Shown here one piece after another: positions 30,174-39,344 of a stretch of DNA of 64,000 bases. Origin of the DNA: Bradyrhizobium sp. WSM3983 (GTDB taxonomy: Bacteria; Pseudomonadota; Alphaproteobacteria; Rhizobiales; Xanthobacteraceae); the NCBI RefSeq assembly GCF_000473045.1, contig NZ_AXAY01000022.1, forward strand, positions 1-64,000, read 5' to 3'. Under the pieces are notes generated by a model, which had not been told where the DNA came from, did no database searches, and saw only the letters and a program-made list of their open reading frames with translations. Each line of letters opens with the position of its first letter. Position 1 is the first letter of the stretch. The position numbers and the translations under genes were made by a program.

Positions 30174-30526
30174 GCCTAGTTCCTGTGTTCGCGATTTAAC
30201 CGCGTTGCAGCCGAAAGGTTGTCACCCGCTTGCCTATCAACACACCGTGACGCCTGATGGCGTCAGAGCCCGGACTGCGGGGGTCATCCGCCATATGGGT
30301 GGGAATTGGGCAAGTCAGGGTTCAACGGCCAAAAACGCAGCAAAATAAACGCCATCGCCATGGTCGCGACCGGGCAGAGATATGGCCCGGTCAGGGCCTT
30401 GTCAACGGCGGCCGCATTGCGGCTAATTCATCATTTTGACAGACTTTTCGCGTTGCCAAGCCCCCCTGAATTGGGCGAGTGTCCGCCCCGCTCGAGCAGC
30501 CCCCTGCTTCAACAAAAGGATTTTCC
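30174..30526. other. 353-bp divergent promoter region between secA and the parvulin gene
   Basis: No gene is convincing here. A perfect stem tgacgcc-tgat-ggcgtca lies at 30248-30265, in the secA leader on the minus strand or an untranslated zone on the plus strand. The 30300-30360 part is A-rich compared with its surroundings. Both start codons need their promoters here, but I cannot place -35/-10 boxes with confidence. Confidence 0.5.
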
Positions 30527-31441
30527 ATGACCACCTCGTTCCCGGTAACCACCGGCCTGCGTTTCCGCCATGCGTCTGCCCTGGCTGGAGGCCTGGCCCT
30601 GGCGCTGACCCTGGCGTTCGCGGGCCCGCTCCGGGCCGCCGACGATCCGGTCCTGGCGAAGGTCAATGGCGCCGAAATCAAGAAGAGCGACGTCGCAATG
30701 GCCGAGGAGGAACTCGGACCGAGCCTCGCCCAGATGGACCCGGCGACCAAGGACGAGAACGTCCTGTCGTTCCTGATCGACATGAAAATCGTCTCCAAGG
30801 CCGCCGAGGACAAGAAGGTCGCCGACGGCGAGGAATTCAAGAAGCGGATGGCGTTCGCCCGCAACCGCCTGCTGATGGACAGCCTGCTGGCCCAGGAAGG
30901 CAAGGCCGGCACCACCGACGACGCCATGAAGAAGGTCTATGAGGAGGCCTCCAAGCAGATCACCGGCGAGCAGGAAGTGCGCGCCCGCCACATCCTGGTC
31001 GAGACCGAGGACGAGGCCAAGGCGGTGAAGGCCGAGCTCGACAAGGGCGCCGATTTCGCCGAGCTCGCCAAGAAGAAGTCCAAGGATCCGGGCTCCGCCG
31101 ACGGCGGCGACCTCGGCTTCTTTACCAAGGAACAGATGGTGCCTGAATTCTCGGCCGTCGCGTTCACGCTCGAGCCGGGCAAGATCTCCGATCCGGTGAA
31201 GTCGCAGTTCGGCTGGCACATCATCAAGGTCGAAGAAAAGCGTAACCGCAAGGCGCCGGACTTCGAGCAGGTCAAGGCCCAGATCGAGCAGTACGTCACT
31301 CGTAAGGCCCAGGCCGACTACGTCGCCAAGCTGCGTGCCGAAGCCAAGGTCGAGCGGACGGACCAGCCGGCGGCAGACGCCAAGCCGGCCGATGCGGCGA
31401 AGCCCTCCGACAGCAAGATGGCTCCTCCGGCCAAGAAGTAA
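30527..31441 (+). CDS. Periplasmic peptidyl-prolyl cis-trans isomerase (parvulin/PpiC type)
   Basis: The 304-residue protein has a Sec signal peptide (residues 1-38, hydrophobic ALAGGLALALTLAFAGPLRA, cleavage after LRA). A SurA-like N-domain follows, then one parvulin domain (about residues 145-235) with RARHILVE, SKDPGSADGGDLGFF and SQFGWHIIKV. It assists folding of exported or outer-membrane proteins. The Ala/Pro/Lys C-terminal tail is low complexity. The start at 30527 follows a TTTTCC leader without a strong ribosome site. It is divergent from secA, a logical pairing for export. Confidence 0.92.
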   Translation: MTTSFPVTTGLRFRHASALAGGLALALTLAFAGPLRAADDPVLAKVNGAEIKKSDVAMAEEELGPSLAQMDPATKDENVLSFLIDMKIVSKAAEDKKVADGEEFKKRMAFARNRLLMDSLLAQEGKAGTTDDAMKKVYEEASKQITGEQEVRARHILVETEDEAKAVKAELDKGADFAELAKKKSKDPGSADGGDLGFFTKEQMVPEFSAVAFTLEPGKISDPVKSQFGWHIIKVEEKRNRKAPDFEQVKAQIEQYVTRKAQADYVAKLRAEAKVERTDQPAADAKPADAAKPSDSKMAPPAKK

Positions 31442-31487
31442 AAATCTGCTGTCACTTCGGTGACGCCAAGAGTATCTAAGCATCGCA

Positions 31488-31541
31488 ATGGCCGGGCCTA
31501 AAGTGCGCAGCACGTCTTCGCACTGGAGGCCCGGCCATCTG
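31488..31541. repeat. Long hairpin between the parvulin gene and argJ
   Basis: Arms atggccgggcct and aggcccggccat flank inner arms agtgcg and cgcact, giving an 18-bp interrupted stem. It lies 46 bp after the isomerase stop codon and 30 bp before argJ. It might be a terminator without a T-run, or another dispersed palindrome; ggccggg also occurs near 36750. Confidence 0.7.
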
Positions 31542-31571
31542 CGTATCCAGACCTCACCAAGGCCCCCCGCG

Positions 31572-32813
31572 ATGTCCTCAACCGTCTCCCCGCTCGCCCC
31601 GAAGAACGTTCCCGACATGCCCGTGATCGCGGGCGTCCGTCTCGCGACGGCCGAGGCCGGCATCCGCTACAAGAATCGCACCGACGTGCTGCTGGCGATC
31701 ATGGACAAGGGCACCGCGGTGGCCGGCGTCTTCACAAAGTCGAAATGCCCGTCCGCGCCGGTCGAATGGTGCCGCGCCAGGTTGAAGGGCGGCAAGGCCC
31801 GCGCGCTGGTCGTCAATTCCGGCAATGCCAACGCCTTCACCGGCAAGACCGGCCGCGGCTCGACCGCACTGACCGCGAAGATCGCGGCCAAGGCCGTCGG
31901 CTGCAGCGAGGGCGAGATCTTCCTGGCCTCGACCGGCGTGATCGGCGAGCCGCTGGATGCGACCAAGTTCGACGGCGTGCTGGGACGCCTTGCCGAGACC
32001 GCAGAAGCCGGCGATTACCTCGCCGCCGCCAAGGCGATCATGACCACCGACACCTTCCCCAAGGTCGCGACCGCGACCGTCAAGCTCGGCAAGGCCAAGG
32101 TCACCATCAACGGCATGGCCAAGGGCGCCGGCATGATCGCCCCAGACATGGCGACGATGCTGTCCTTCATCTTCACCGACGCGCCGATCGCGCCCGCTGC
32201 GCTCCAGGCGCTGCTCAAGGCCGGCGTCGAGGACACTTTTAATGCGGTCACAATCGACGGCGACACCTCGACCTCGGACACGCTGCTGGCATTTGCGACG
32301 GGTGCCGCTGCCGAGCACGGTGCACCAAAGATCAGCCGAGCCAGCGATCCGCGCCTGAAGGCCTTCACCAAGGCCTTCAACCAAGTGCTCGCCAATCTCT
32401 CCGAGCAGGTCGCCCGCGACGGCGAAGGCGCGCGCAAGCTGGTCGAGATCACCGTCGAGGGCGCCAAGACCAAAGCCTCGGCACGCAAGATCGCGATGTC
32501 GATTGCCAACTCGCCGCTGGTGAAAACCGCAATCGCAGGCGAGGACGCCAATTGGGGCCGCGTGGTGATGGCCGTGGGCAAGGCCGGCGAGCCGGCCGAT
32601 CGCGACAAGCTGTCGATCTCCTTCAACGGCATCCGCGTCGCCAAGAGCGGCGCGCGCGATCCGTCCTACGACGAGGCGCAGGTGTCGGAAGCGATGAAAG
32701 CTCCGGAGATCGCGATCAAGGTCTCGCTCGGCCTCGGCAAGGGTCGCGACCGCGTGCTGACCTGCGACCTCACCAAGGAATATGTCGCGATCAACGGGGA
32801 CTACAGGTCTTAA
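31572..32813 (+). CDS. argJ: Bifunctional glutamate N-acetyltransferase / amino-acid acetyltransferase
   Basis: ArgJ moves the acetyl group from N-acetylornithine to glutamate in the cyclic arginine pathway. The 413 residues from [13 protein letters not shown] match the family. The self-cleavage site is visible as [14 protein letters not shown], where the catalytic Thr of the beta chain is in the MATML motif; other marks are [12 protein letters not shown] and GEDANWGR near the C-terminus. mutT follows after 9 bp, so they are probably co-transcribed. Confidence 0.96.
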   Translation: MSSTVSPLAPKNVPDMPVIAGVRLATAEAGIRYKNRTDVLLAIMDKGTAVAGVFTKSKCPSAPVEWCRARLKGGKARALVVNSGNANAFTGKTGRGSTALTAKIAAKAVGCSEGEIFLASTGVIGEPLDATKFDGVLGRLAETAEAGDYLAAAKAIMTTDTFPKVATATVKLGKAKVTINGMAKGAGMIAPDMATMLSFIFTDAPIAPAALQALLKAGVEDTFNAVTIDGDTSTSDTLLAFATGAAAEHGAPKISRASDPRLKAFTKAFNQVLANLSEQVARDGEGARKLVEITVEGAKTKASARKIAMSIANSPLVKTAIAGEDANWGRVVMAVGKAGEPADRDKLSISFNGIRVAKSGARDPSYDEAQVSEAMKAPEIAIKVSLGLGKGRDRVLTCDLTKEYVAINGDYRS

Positions 32814-32822
32814 GCGGAGCCG

Positions 32823-33233
32823 ATGACCGACCTCAAACTGACACTGGTGGTGGCGTGCGCGCTCGTCGACGCCGACAAGCGCGTTCTGATCGCGCAGCGT
32901 CCCGAGGGCAGGACGCTCGCGGGCCTCTGGGAATTTCCCGGCGGCAAGTGTGAACCCGAAGAGCGGCCGGAGCAGAGCCTGATCCGCGAGCTCAACGAGG
33001 AGCTCGGCATCACCGTCGCCGAGCCCTGCCTGGCGCCGCTGACCTTCGCGAGCTACGGCTACGAGACCTTTCATCTCTTGATGCCGCTCTATATCTGCCG
33101 CCGCTGGGAAGGGATCGTCGAAGCCCGCGAAGGCCAGACGCTAGCTTGGGTCCGCGCCAACAAGCTGCGCGACTATCCGATGCCGCCCGCGGACATTCCG
33201 CTGATCCCGCATTTGATTGATTTGCTGATGTGA
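32823..33233 (+). CDS. mutT: 8-oxo-dGTP diphosphatase MutT (Nudix)
   Basis: MutT removes oxidised dGTP from the nucleotide pool. The 136-residue Nudix hydrolase carries the box G-x5-E-x7-REL-x-EE-x-GI, seen as GGKCEPEERPE followed by RELNEELGI at about residues 39-62. WEFPGGK precedes it, as in MutT proper. It is 9 bp downstream of argJ, a common alphaproteobacterial pairing. Other Nudix substrates remain possible. Confidence 0.88.
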   Translation: MTDLKLTLVVACALVDADKRVLIAQRPEGRTLAGLWEFPGGKCEPEERPEQSLIRELNEELGITVAEPCLAPLTFASYGYETFHLLMPLYICRRWEGIVEAREGQTLAWVRANKLRDYPMPPADIPLIPHLIDLLM

Positions 33234-33238
33234 GGCCG

Positions 33239-33347
33239 GGCCTCATCCTGAGGAGCCGCGAAGCGGCGTCTCGAAGGATGGCCACATGGCACTAGCCGGG
33301 CCTCAATGGTTCGAGACGGCGCTGACGCGCCCCCTTACCATGAGGAT
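33239..33347. repeat. Inverted repeat, 'cctcatcctgaggag' type
   Basis: The left unit gcctcatcctgaggagccgcgaagcggcgtctcgaaggatggcc and the right unit around ggttcgagacggcgctgacgcg are inverted relatives. The same family forms the inner arms of 124-396. It fills the gap between the convergent mutT and methyltransferase genes. Confidence 0.8.
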
Positions 33348-34195
33348 TACTCTTTCCCCGCCTTCTTCACCGCCTCCGCCAGGCTCGCTTTGGCCGAACC
33401 GGGCTTCAGCGGCTGCTGCTGGCTTGCATGCGGGGCCCAGCCGGAGAGCCAGACGATGTCGAAGGTCGCGCGAATGCGGCCGTCGGCATCGGCAAAGCGC
33501 TCGGCGTAGATTTCAGCCATGCGCAGCAGCGTCGCGCGCCGGCTCGGCGCACGCCGCCGCTCGATCAGCACATTGGCCGCGCCCATGCGGCGGATATCGT
33601 GCATCAGCGCGAACGCGTTGCCATAGCGTACCACGACGCGATCGACGTCGGTGACGGGCAGCGCAAAGCCTGCCCGCTGCAACAGTGCGCCGATGTCGCG
33701 CAGATCGGCGAACGGCGCCACGCGCGGCGACACGCCGCCTTCGCGTTCAGCTTCAGCCGCGGCAAAGGCCTGGCGTAACTCGGTCAGGCTGTCGCCGCCG
33801 ATCATCGCGGCGAGCAGCAGCCCGTCCGGCTTCAACGCGCGGCGAACCTGCGCGAGCACGCCGGGAAGATCGTTGACGAATTGCAGCGCCAGCGCGGAAA
33901 CGACAAGATCGAGGCTTTCCGGCGCGAACGGCAATTTCTCCGCACCCGCGTCATCGAGCGCGATCCGTTGGATGGAAGGCAGCCGCGCCCGCAGCCCCGC
34001 GAGCCCCTCACCGGGCGTCCAGAGATCGGCCGGCGCATGAAACTCGCGCATCACCGCAGCCAGCCGCTCGGACATGTCCTCGGCGACCCGATCGAGCAGA
34101 AAGGAGGCCGGCCCCTGCGCCTGCGCACGCTGCTGCCGCGCATGCAGCAATGCACGATCGAACAAGGCGGGTGGGGTCTGCGGGTTCTGAGCCAT
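33347..34195 (-). CDS. SAM-dependent methyltransferase (NDUFAF5/BioC-like)
   Basis: This 282-residue class I methyltransferase has DLVVSALALQFVNDLPGVL and LKPDGLLLAAMIGGDSL, the post-motif I and motif III regions of the family that includes mitochondrial NDUFAF5, which works on complex I subunit NDUFS7. Motif I is degenerate, with no clean GxGxG. The start MAQNPQTPPALFDRAL is typical for these proteins; an ATG at 34240 is a poor alternative. It is divergent from comF by 64 bp. The substrate is unproven. Confidence 0.82.
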   Translation of the reverse strand: MAQNPQTPPALFDRALLHARQQRAQAQGPASFLLDRVAEDMSERLAAVMREFHAPADLWTPGEGLAGLRARLPSIQRIALDDAGAEKLPFAPESLDLVVSALALQFVNDLPGVLAQVRRALKPDGLLLAAMIGGDSLTELRQAFAAAEAEREGGVSPRVAPFADLRDIGALLQRAGFALPVTDVDRVVVRYGNAFALMHDIRRMGAANVLIERRRAPSRRATLLRMAEIYAERFADADGRIRATFDIVWLSGWAPHASQQQPLKPGSAKASLAEAVKKAGKE

Positions 34196-34259
34196 GCTGC
34201 TGGTTACGCCGATCACGACGGTTCTGGCAATCCGGTGCATGCGGCGCTAGCCTCCCCTC

Positions 34260-35057
34260 ATGGACGCCAACGCCGCACCCACCCGTTTCATCGCTGCACC
34301 CTTCCGTGCCGCATGGACGGCCGGCCGCCACGTGCTGTCGCGTGCGGCGCGGCTTGCGCTCGACATTGCGCTGCCGACGCTGTGCGTGTCCTGCCGCGAG
34401 CCGGTCGATGGTGAAGGCGTGTGCGCGGCCTGCTGGTCGCGGCTGTCCTTCATCGAGCGGCCTTACTGCCCGCGGCTCGGCATTCCCTTCGTCTATGATC
34501 CCGGCCCCGACATGCTGTCGATGGAGGCGATCGCGAGCCCGCCGGCCTACCAGCGGGCACGCGCGGCGGTGCGCTATGACGATGTCGCGCGCACGCTGGT
34601 GCATGCGCTGAAATACCAGGACCGCACCGATCTGGCGCCCGCCATGGGCCGCTGGATGGCGCGCGCGGGCGGCGAGCTGCTCGCCGGCGCCGACATGCTG
34701 GTGCCAGTGCCCCTGCATTGGCGCCGGGCCTGGCGCCGCCGCTACAACCAGTCCGGCGCGCTGGCGCACATCATTGCGCGGCAGAGCGGGGTCAGGGTGC
34801 GCGGCGAGGTGCTGCGCCGGGTGCGCGCCACCGAGCAGCAGATCGGCCTGTCACGGGCCCAGCGCGCCACCAATGTGCAGGGGGCATTCCAGGTATCCCC
34901 CGACCGTCAGGCCGAGGTTCAGGGCCGGCGCATCATCCTTGTCGATGACGTCCTGACCTCGGGTGCGACGCTGGATGCCTGCGCACGCGCTTTGCTTCGC
35001 GCCAAGGCGGCCCAGGTCGACGTGCTGGTCTTTGCCCGGGTTGTCGAGAGCCGCTAA
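34260..35057 (+). CDS. comF: ComF family protein (double zinc ribbon plus phosphoribosyltransferase fold)
   Basis: The 265 residues comprise an N-terminal zinc-ribbon (CVSCREPVDGEGVCAACW, near residues 41-58) and a C-terminal PRTase domain with the PRPP loop IILVDDVLTSGAT near residue 227. ComF/GntX proteins are needed for DNA uptake in naturally competent bacteria; in most Proteobacteria the role is unknown. It is followed by grxC, the nitrilase and the DUF1178 gene on the same strand, the common alphaproteobacterial order. Confidence 0.9.
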   Translation: MDANAAPTRFIAAPFRAAWTAGRHVLSRAARLALDIALPTLCVSCREPVDGEGVCAACWSRLSFIERPYCPRLGIPFVYDPGPDMLSMEAIASPPAYQRARAAVRYDDVARTLVHALKYQDRTDLAPAMGRWMARAGGELLAGADMLVPVPLHWRRAWRRRYNQSGALAHIIARQSGVRVRGEVLRRVRATEQQIGLSRAQRATNVQGAFQVSPDRQAEVQGRRIILVDDVLTSGATLDACARALLRAKAAQVDVLVFARVVESR

Positions 35058-35104
35058 ACTCCCATATAATTCAATAAATTCATGACATGAGAGCGCTGGA
35101 CGCC

Positions 35105-35380
35105 ATGAACGCTGCTGTCGAGATCTACACCAGGCCGGGATGCGGCTATTGTTCCGCGGCTCGGTCGCTGCTGACCCGCAAGAAGGCTAGCTTCACGGAA
35201 TTCGACGTCGCCAAGAACCCGTCCTGGCGCGAGGAGATGTACGACCGCGCCGGCGAGAGCTCGACCTTCCCGCAGATCTGGATCGGCGGAACCCATATCG
35301 GCGGCTGCGACGACCTCTACGCGCTCGATCGCGAAGGCAAGCTCGACGGCCTGCTCGAAAGCATCAAGGCGGTCTCATGA
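35105..35380 (+). CDS. grxC: Glutaredoxin 3
   Basis: This 91-residue dithiol glutaredoxin reduces disulfides or mixed glutathione disulfides in the cytoplasm. The active site CGYC is at about residues 13-16, with the cis-Pro motif STFPQIWIGG and the GSH-binding GGCDDL. The start MNAAVEIYTRPG is chosen over an ATG 18 bp upstream. Its stop overlaps the next start (ATGA), so it is translationally coupled to the nitrilase. Confidence 0.95.
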   Translation: MNAAVEIYTRPGCGYCSAARSLLTRKKASFTEFDVAKNPSWREEMYDRAGESSTFPQIWIGGTHIGGCDDLYALDREGKLDGLLESIKAVS

Positions 35381-36255
35381 GCGACAACAGGACCTTCACC
35401 GCCGCCATGGTGCAGATGCGCACCGGGCTGATGCCCGAGCCGAGCCTCGCACAGGCAACAAAACTGATCCGGGAGGCGGCTGCCAAGGGCGCCGACTACG
35501 TGCAGACGCCCGAAGTCAGCAATATGATGCAGGTGAACCGCAAGGCGCTGTTCGAGCATCTCCAGAGCGAAGAGGACGACGCCTCGCTGAAGGCGTATCG
35601 CGCGCTCGCGGCCGAGCTGAAGATCCACATCCATGTCGGCTCGCTGGCGCTGCGCTTCTCGCCGGAGAAGGCGGTCAACCGCTCCTTCCTGATCGGGCCC
35701 GAGGGCCAAGTGCTCGCGAGCTACGACAAGATCCACATGTTCGACATCGAGCTGCCGGACGGCGAGAGCTATCGCGAATCCGCCAACTACCAGCCGGGCG
35801 AGACCGCCGTGATCTCCGACCTGCCCTGGGGCCGCGTTGGCTTGACGATCTGCTACGACGTGCGCTTTCCCGCGCTCTATCGCGCACTGGCCGAGAGCGG
35901 CGCCTCTTTCATCACGGTGCCGTCGGCCTTCACCCGCAAGACCGGCGAGGCGCACTGGCACATCCTGCTACGGTCGCGCGCGATCGAGACCGGCTGCTTC
36001 ATCTTCGCGGCTGCCCAGGCAGGCACCCACGAGAACAAGCGCGAGACCTATGGTCACTCGCTGATCATCGACCCCTGGGGCGAGATCCTCGCCGAGGGCG
36101 ATGTCGAGCCCGGCGTCATCGTGGCCAAGATCGACCCGGCCAAGGTCGAGACCGCACGCCGCGCGATCCCCTCGCTCCAGCACGGCCGCCGCTTCGGCGT
36201 CTCCGATCCCAAGGCTGGGCCGGACCATCTGCATCTGGTGCGGGGATCGGCATGA
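35377..36255 (+). CDS. Carbon-nitrogen hydrolase family protein (Nit1/Nit2-like)
   Basis: This 292-residue cytoplasmic nitrilase-superfamily enzyme has a complete Glu-Lys-Cys triad: Glu in TPEVSNM (about residue 48), Lys in YDKIHMFDIEL (about 114) and Cys in ICYDVRFP (about 156). Close relatives act as deaminated-glutathione or omega-amidases; linkage to grxC supports a glutathione-related repair role. It overlaps grxC and the DUF1178 gene by 4 bp each, giving a tight three-gene unit. Confidence 0.9.
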   Translation: MSDNRTFTAAMVQMRTGLMPEPSLAQATKLIREAAAKGADYVQTPEVSNMMQVNRKALFEHLQSEEDDASLKAYRALAAELKIHIHVGSLALRFSPEKAVNRSFLIGPEGQVLASYDKIHMFDIELPDGESYRESANYQPGETAVISDLPWGRVGLTICYDVRFPALYRALAESGASFITVPSAFTRKTGEAHWHILLRSRAIETGCFIFAAAQAGTHENKRETYGHSLIIDPWGEILAEGDVEPGVIVAKIDPAKVETARRAIPSLQHGRRFGVSDPKAGPDHLHLVRGSA

Positions 36256-36734
36256 TCCGCTACGCGCTCCATTGCGACCGCGACCACCAATTCGAGAGCT
36301 GGTTCCAGAGTTCGTCGGCTTACGATTCGCAGGTGAAGCGCAAGCTCGTGACCTGCCCGATCTGCGGCTCCGCCAAGGTCGACAAGGCGATCATGGCGCC
36401 GCGCATCGTCGGCAAGAAGGGGCGCGGACCCGCAACGTCCCCGCCGGAGCCGACGACGACGCCCGCGCCCGAGGCTGCGCAGCCTGGATCCACTTCGCTG
36501 ATGATGGCGCAGGAGCGCGAGCTCCGTACCAAGCTGAAGGAGCTGCGCGACCACATCGTGAAGAATGCCGACAATGTCGGCGAGCGCTTTGCGAACGAAG
36601 CCCGCGCGATGCACTACGGCGACAAGGAGCACCGCCCGATCTACGGCGAGGCCTCGCCCGACGAGGCCAAGTCGCTGATCGACGAGGGCATCGAGGTGTC
36701 GCCGCTGCCGACACTGCCGGAAGACCGGAACTGA
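36252..36734 (+). CDS. DUF1178 family protein
   Basis: This 160-residue protein has an N-terminal zinc-ribbon-like segment, with Cys in LHCDRDH and the pair CPICGSAKV, and a variable Pro/Thr/Glu-rich linker at about residues 60-80. A conserved C-terminal half contains GERFANEARAMHYGDKE and YGEASPDEAKSLIDEGI. No function is established. Its start overlaps the nitrilase stop codon, and this grxC-nitrilase-DUF1178 order is frequent in Rhizobiales. Confidence 0.88.
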   Translation: MIRYALHCDRDHQFESWFQSSSAYDSQVKRKLVTCPICGSAKVDKAIMAPRIVGKKGRGPATSPPEPTTTPAPEAAQPGSTSLMMAQERELRTKLKELRDHIVKNADNVGERFANEARAMHYGDKEHRPIYGEASPDEAKSLIDEGIEVSPLPTLPEDRN

Positions 36735-36780
36735 GGCTCTCTCTTCTCGTCATGGCCGGGCTTGACGGCGGTTGAGAAAG

Positions 36781-37680
36781 TCAGAAGCCCACCAGCACCG
36801 CGACGCCGACCACGATCAGCACGATGCCCACGATTTCCCGCGGCGCGATTGGCTGCTTGAACGAGTAATACGCCACGCCCTGCGCGAACAACACCTCGAT
36901 TAGTGCCAGCGTGCGGACATTGGCCGCCGCGGTCAGCGCAAACGCCAGAAACCAGAACTGTGAGGAGAAGGCGCCCATGAAGCCGGCGAACAACGACGGC
37001 TTCCACAGGCCAAGGATCGCCTGGAGCACTTTCGGGGCGCGCCAGAGCAGATAATTCGACAGGATCGCCGTCTGCACGAACAGGCCCAGCACCAGTGTGA
37101 AGGAGGCCGCCGTCACGAAGGATACGTTCGGCACGTTGATGATGGCACCGCGGAAGCCGACTGCGGACAGCGCGAACGCCGCGGCCGCTACAAGCCCCAG
37201 GATGGTCGGCTTCAACTCCGCAAAGCTCTTCTCGCCACCAGGCCGAAGCGCCGTGACGACGACGCCGACGGTCGCGATCACGATCGCCAGCACCTTCAGC
37301 CATGTCAGGTGGTCGCCGAGGAAGACGAAGCCGAAGATGGCGGTCTGGATTGCCTCGGTCTTGAGATAGGCCGTCGTCACCACGAAAGAGCGGTCGTTCA
37401 TCGCGAGCAGCATCAACCCGGTGGCAACGATCTGGCTGAGCGCGCCCAGCAGCAGCCACGGCCAGAACGCAGACGGCGGCAAGCTCAAATGATCGCCGGA
37501 GGCGACCAGCACGGCGCCTAAAAACAGCAGCGAGAACGGGAAGCCGAACAGGAAGCGGATATTGGTCGCGCCCCAGGTCCCCAGTGGCTTGGTGAGCGAT
37601 CGCTGCATCGCATTGCGCGCGACCTGGCCGAGCGCAGCAATGACGGTGAAGGGAATCCAGAGGCTGGTGACGGTGAGCAT
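36781..37680 (-). CDS. EamA/DMT family transporter
   Basis: This protein of about 299 residues has ten predicted membrane helices in two EamA repeats; SFVVTTAYLKTEAIQTAIFGFVFLGD and TLALIEVLFAQGVAYYSF are the repeat-end motifs. It is probably an exporter of a small metabolite, with no basis to name the substrate. The start MLTVTSLWIPFTVIAALGQ at 37680 begins directly at the first helix; an ATG at 37749 would add 23 hydrophilic residues and neither has a good ribosome site. It is convergent with the DUF1178 gene. Confidence 0.85.
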   Translation of the reverse strand: MLTVTSLWIPFTVIAALGQVARNAMQRSLTKPLGTWGATNIRFLFGFPFSLLFLGAVLVASGDHLSLPPSAFWPWLLLGALSQIVATGLMLLAMNDRSFVVTTAYLKTEAIQTAIFGFVFLGDHLTWLKVLAIVIATVGVVVTALRPGGEKSFAELKPTILGLVAAAAFALSAVGFRGAIINVPNVSFVTAASFTLVLGLFVQTAILSNYLLWRAPKVLQAILGLWKPSLFAGFMGAFSSQFWFLAFALTAAANVRTLALIEVLFAQGVAYYSFKQPIAPREIVGIVLIVVGVAVLVGF

Positions 37681-37783
37681 GGGAGGGGACTGCTGCGGGA
37701 ATGTTGACGCAACCTGGCGATGGCGTGGCGGCAGGTCAATCATGCTCACGTCATAGGAGCGATGCTCGCGCTACAGACACCCC

Positions 37784-37907
37784 TGTCGTCCCGGCGAAGG
37801 CCGGGACCCATAACCACCGGATTTGATTTAGCGAAGACTTGGGGTGATCAGGTTCGCGCTACAACTGCCACTGGGAGTATGGGTCCCGGCCTTCGCCGGG
37901 ACGACAT
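37784..37907. repeat. Palindromic repeat pair upstream of the DMT gene
   Basis: Arms tgtcgtcccggcgaaggcc and ggccttcgccgggacgaca flank complementary gggacccata and tatgggtccc. It is the best-preserved copy of the family at 4651-4772. It lies between the DMT gene and ubiG, both on the minus strand. Confidence 0.88.
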
Positions 37908-37937
37908 CGGAAATGTGGATGCAGCGCGGCCCTTTCC

Positions 37938-38711
37938 TCACACCATCCCTTCCGCCACCACCATGTAGTTCACGTCCATGTCCGACGAGAGGGTCCATTT
38001 GTCGGCGAAGGGGGAGTAGACGACGCCGGTTTGCTCGGTGATGACGAGGCGGTTGTCGAGGAGATATTTGGTCAGCTCGTCGGGGGTGACGAACTTGTTC
38101 CATTCGTGGGTGCCGCGCGGCAGCCAGCGCAGGACGTATTCAGCGCCGACGATGGCGAGCGCAAAACTCTTCCAATTGCGGTTGAGGGTAGACACGATCA
38201 TCAGGCCGTTCGGCTTCAGCATCGAGGCGCAGCGCTTCAGGAAGACGCCGACGTCGACGACGTGCTCGACCACTTCCATCGCCAGCACGATGTCAAAACG
38301 CTCGCGCGGATCGATCTCCTCCACCGTGGTGCAACGGTAGTCGATCGACAGATGGCTCTTGTCGGCATGCAGCTTCGCCGCCGCAATGTTGCTGGCCGAG
38401 GGATCGACGCCGATGACCTGCGCGCCGAGACGCGACAAGGGCTCGCACAAAAGGCCAGCGCCGCAGCCGATGTCGAGCACGCGCAGGCCGCCGAGGCAGT
38501 TGAGGCTGCGCAAATTGCGCTCGAACTTGCGGCAGGCGGAGTCGCGGATATAGCCGAGCCGCAGCGGATTGATCCGATGCAGCGGCGCCATCTTGCCCTT
38601 GGGGTCCCACCACTCCGCCGAGAGCTTTGAGAATTTCGCGATCTCGGCGGCATCGACGGTCGAGCCCGGCGGGGGGCTTGCGGTTGCGGAAGTATCTTGC
38701 TGCATGCTCAT
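37938..38711 (-). CDS. ubiG: Ubiquinone biosynthesis O-methyltransferase UbiG
   Basis: UbiG carries out both O-methylations of ubiquinone synthesis. The 257-residue SAM methyltransferase has motif I VLDIGCGAGLLCEPL near residues 76-90, the family start FSKLSAEWWDPKGKMAPLHRINPLRLGYI, and the PRGTHEWNKFVTPDEL segment of the membrane-associating region. It usually neighbours lysC in alphaproteobacteria, as here (divergent, with a PH-domain gene between). Confidence 0.95.
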   Translation of the reverse strand: MSMQQDTSATASPPPGSTVDAAEIAKFSKLSAEWWDPKGKMAPLHRINPLRLGYIRDSACRKFERNLRSLNCLGGLRVLDIGCGAGLLCEPLSRLGAQVIGVDPSASNIAAAKLHADKSHLSIDYRCTTVEEIDPRERFDIVLAMEVVEHVVDVGVFLKRCASMLKPNGLMIVSTLNRNWKSFALAIVGAEYVLRWLPRGTHEWNKFVTPDELTKYLLDNRLVITEQTGVVYSPFADKWTLSSDMDVNYMVVAEGMV

Positions 38712-38725
38712 GGTGACGCGGCGCT

Positions 38726-39193
38726 CTATCGCGCGGTGATCGAATTACGGAAAGCCAGCGGCGAGGCGATCGTCTTAATTTTCTCGAAACCCTTCCCAAC
38801 ACCGCGAATCGTCACATCGCCGTAATTGAGAATACGTCCAGGAATCGACTGATCGACGTCGACACTCTCCACCTTGTCGAGGCTCATTTCGAAGGTCTTC
38901 CGGGTAATAAAACCGGTCTTGTGGACGACCCGCAGATTGGTCACATCGGTCTCTGTGGTCCAGCGATGGAACCAAGCCTTTACGGTCAAATACAGGGCTG
39001 CCAGAGCCGCCAGGCCGGAGCCGACGAGACACAGCAGCACGAACCCTTCAACGATGGTTTGCCGGGACAGGACAAACAGGGCAAGAGCCACGATCCAGGC
39101 CAGAATTGCCGGGACATAGAAGATCCAGTGCGCATTGGTCGAATACAGCACCCGCTCGCCGGGCTGCAGAATCTCGTCAATATAGCGCGCCAT
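38726..39193 (-). CDS. PH domain-containing membrane protein (YdbS-like)
   Basis: The 155-residue protein has two membrane helices (about residues 25-70: IFYVPAILAWIVALALFVL and the following VLLCLVGSGLAALAALYL) and a C-terminal bacterial PH domain with TTETDVTNLRVVHKTGF and ESVDVDQSIPGRILNYGDV. Function is unknown; such proteins are found on the inner membrane. Its start is 151 bp from lysC on the opposite strand, and it is upstream of ubiG on the same strand. Confidence 0.85.
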   Translation of the reverse strand: MARYIDEILQPGERVLYSTNAHWIFYVPAILAWIVALALFVLSRQTIVEGFVLLCLVGSGLAALAALYLTVKAWFHRWTTETDVTNLRVVHKTGFITRKTFEMSLDKVESVDVDQSIPGRILNYGDVTIRGVGKGFEKIKTIASPLAFRNSITAR

Positions 39194-39344
39194 AACCTCG
39201 ATTAACCCATTGCCCGGATTGGGCCCCGCAGGAACCCGCTTGCCCCCGGCTCCGCCCCTCTGTATACGCGCGGTCGGTATGCCCTAGGCATCCGTCCAGC
39301 GCGGGTCACCATACTGATCCTTATAGGGGAATGCACGCGTCGTC

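Noticed and set aside
30248-30265. Regulatory leader for secA based on the tgacgcc-tgat-ggcgtca stem
   Set aside because: The stem is short and there is no associated small ORF or conserved leader feature that I can recognise; left as a note in the intergenic feature.
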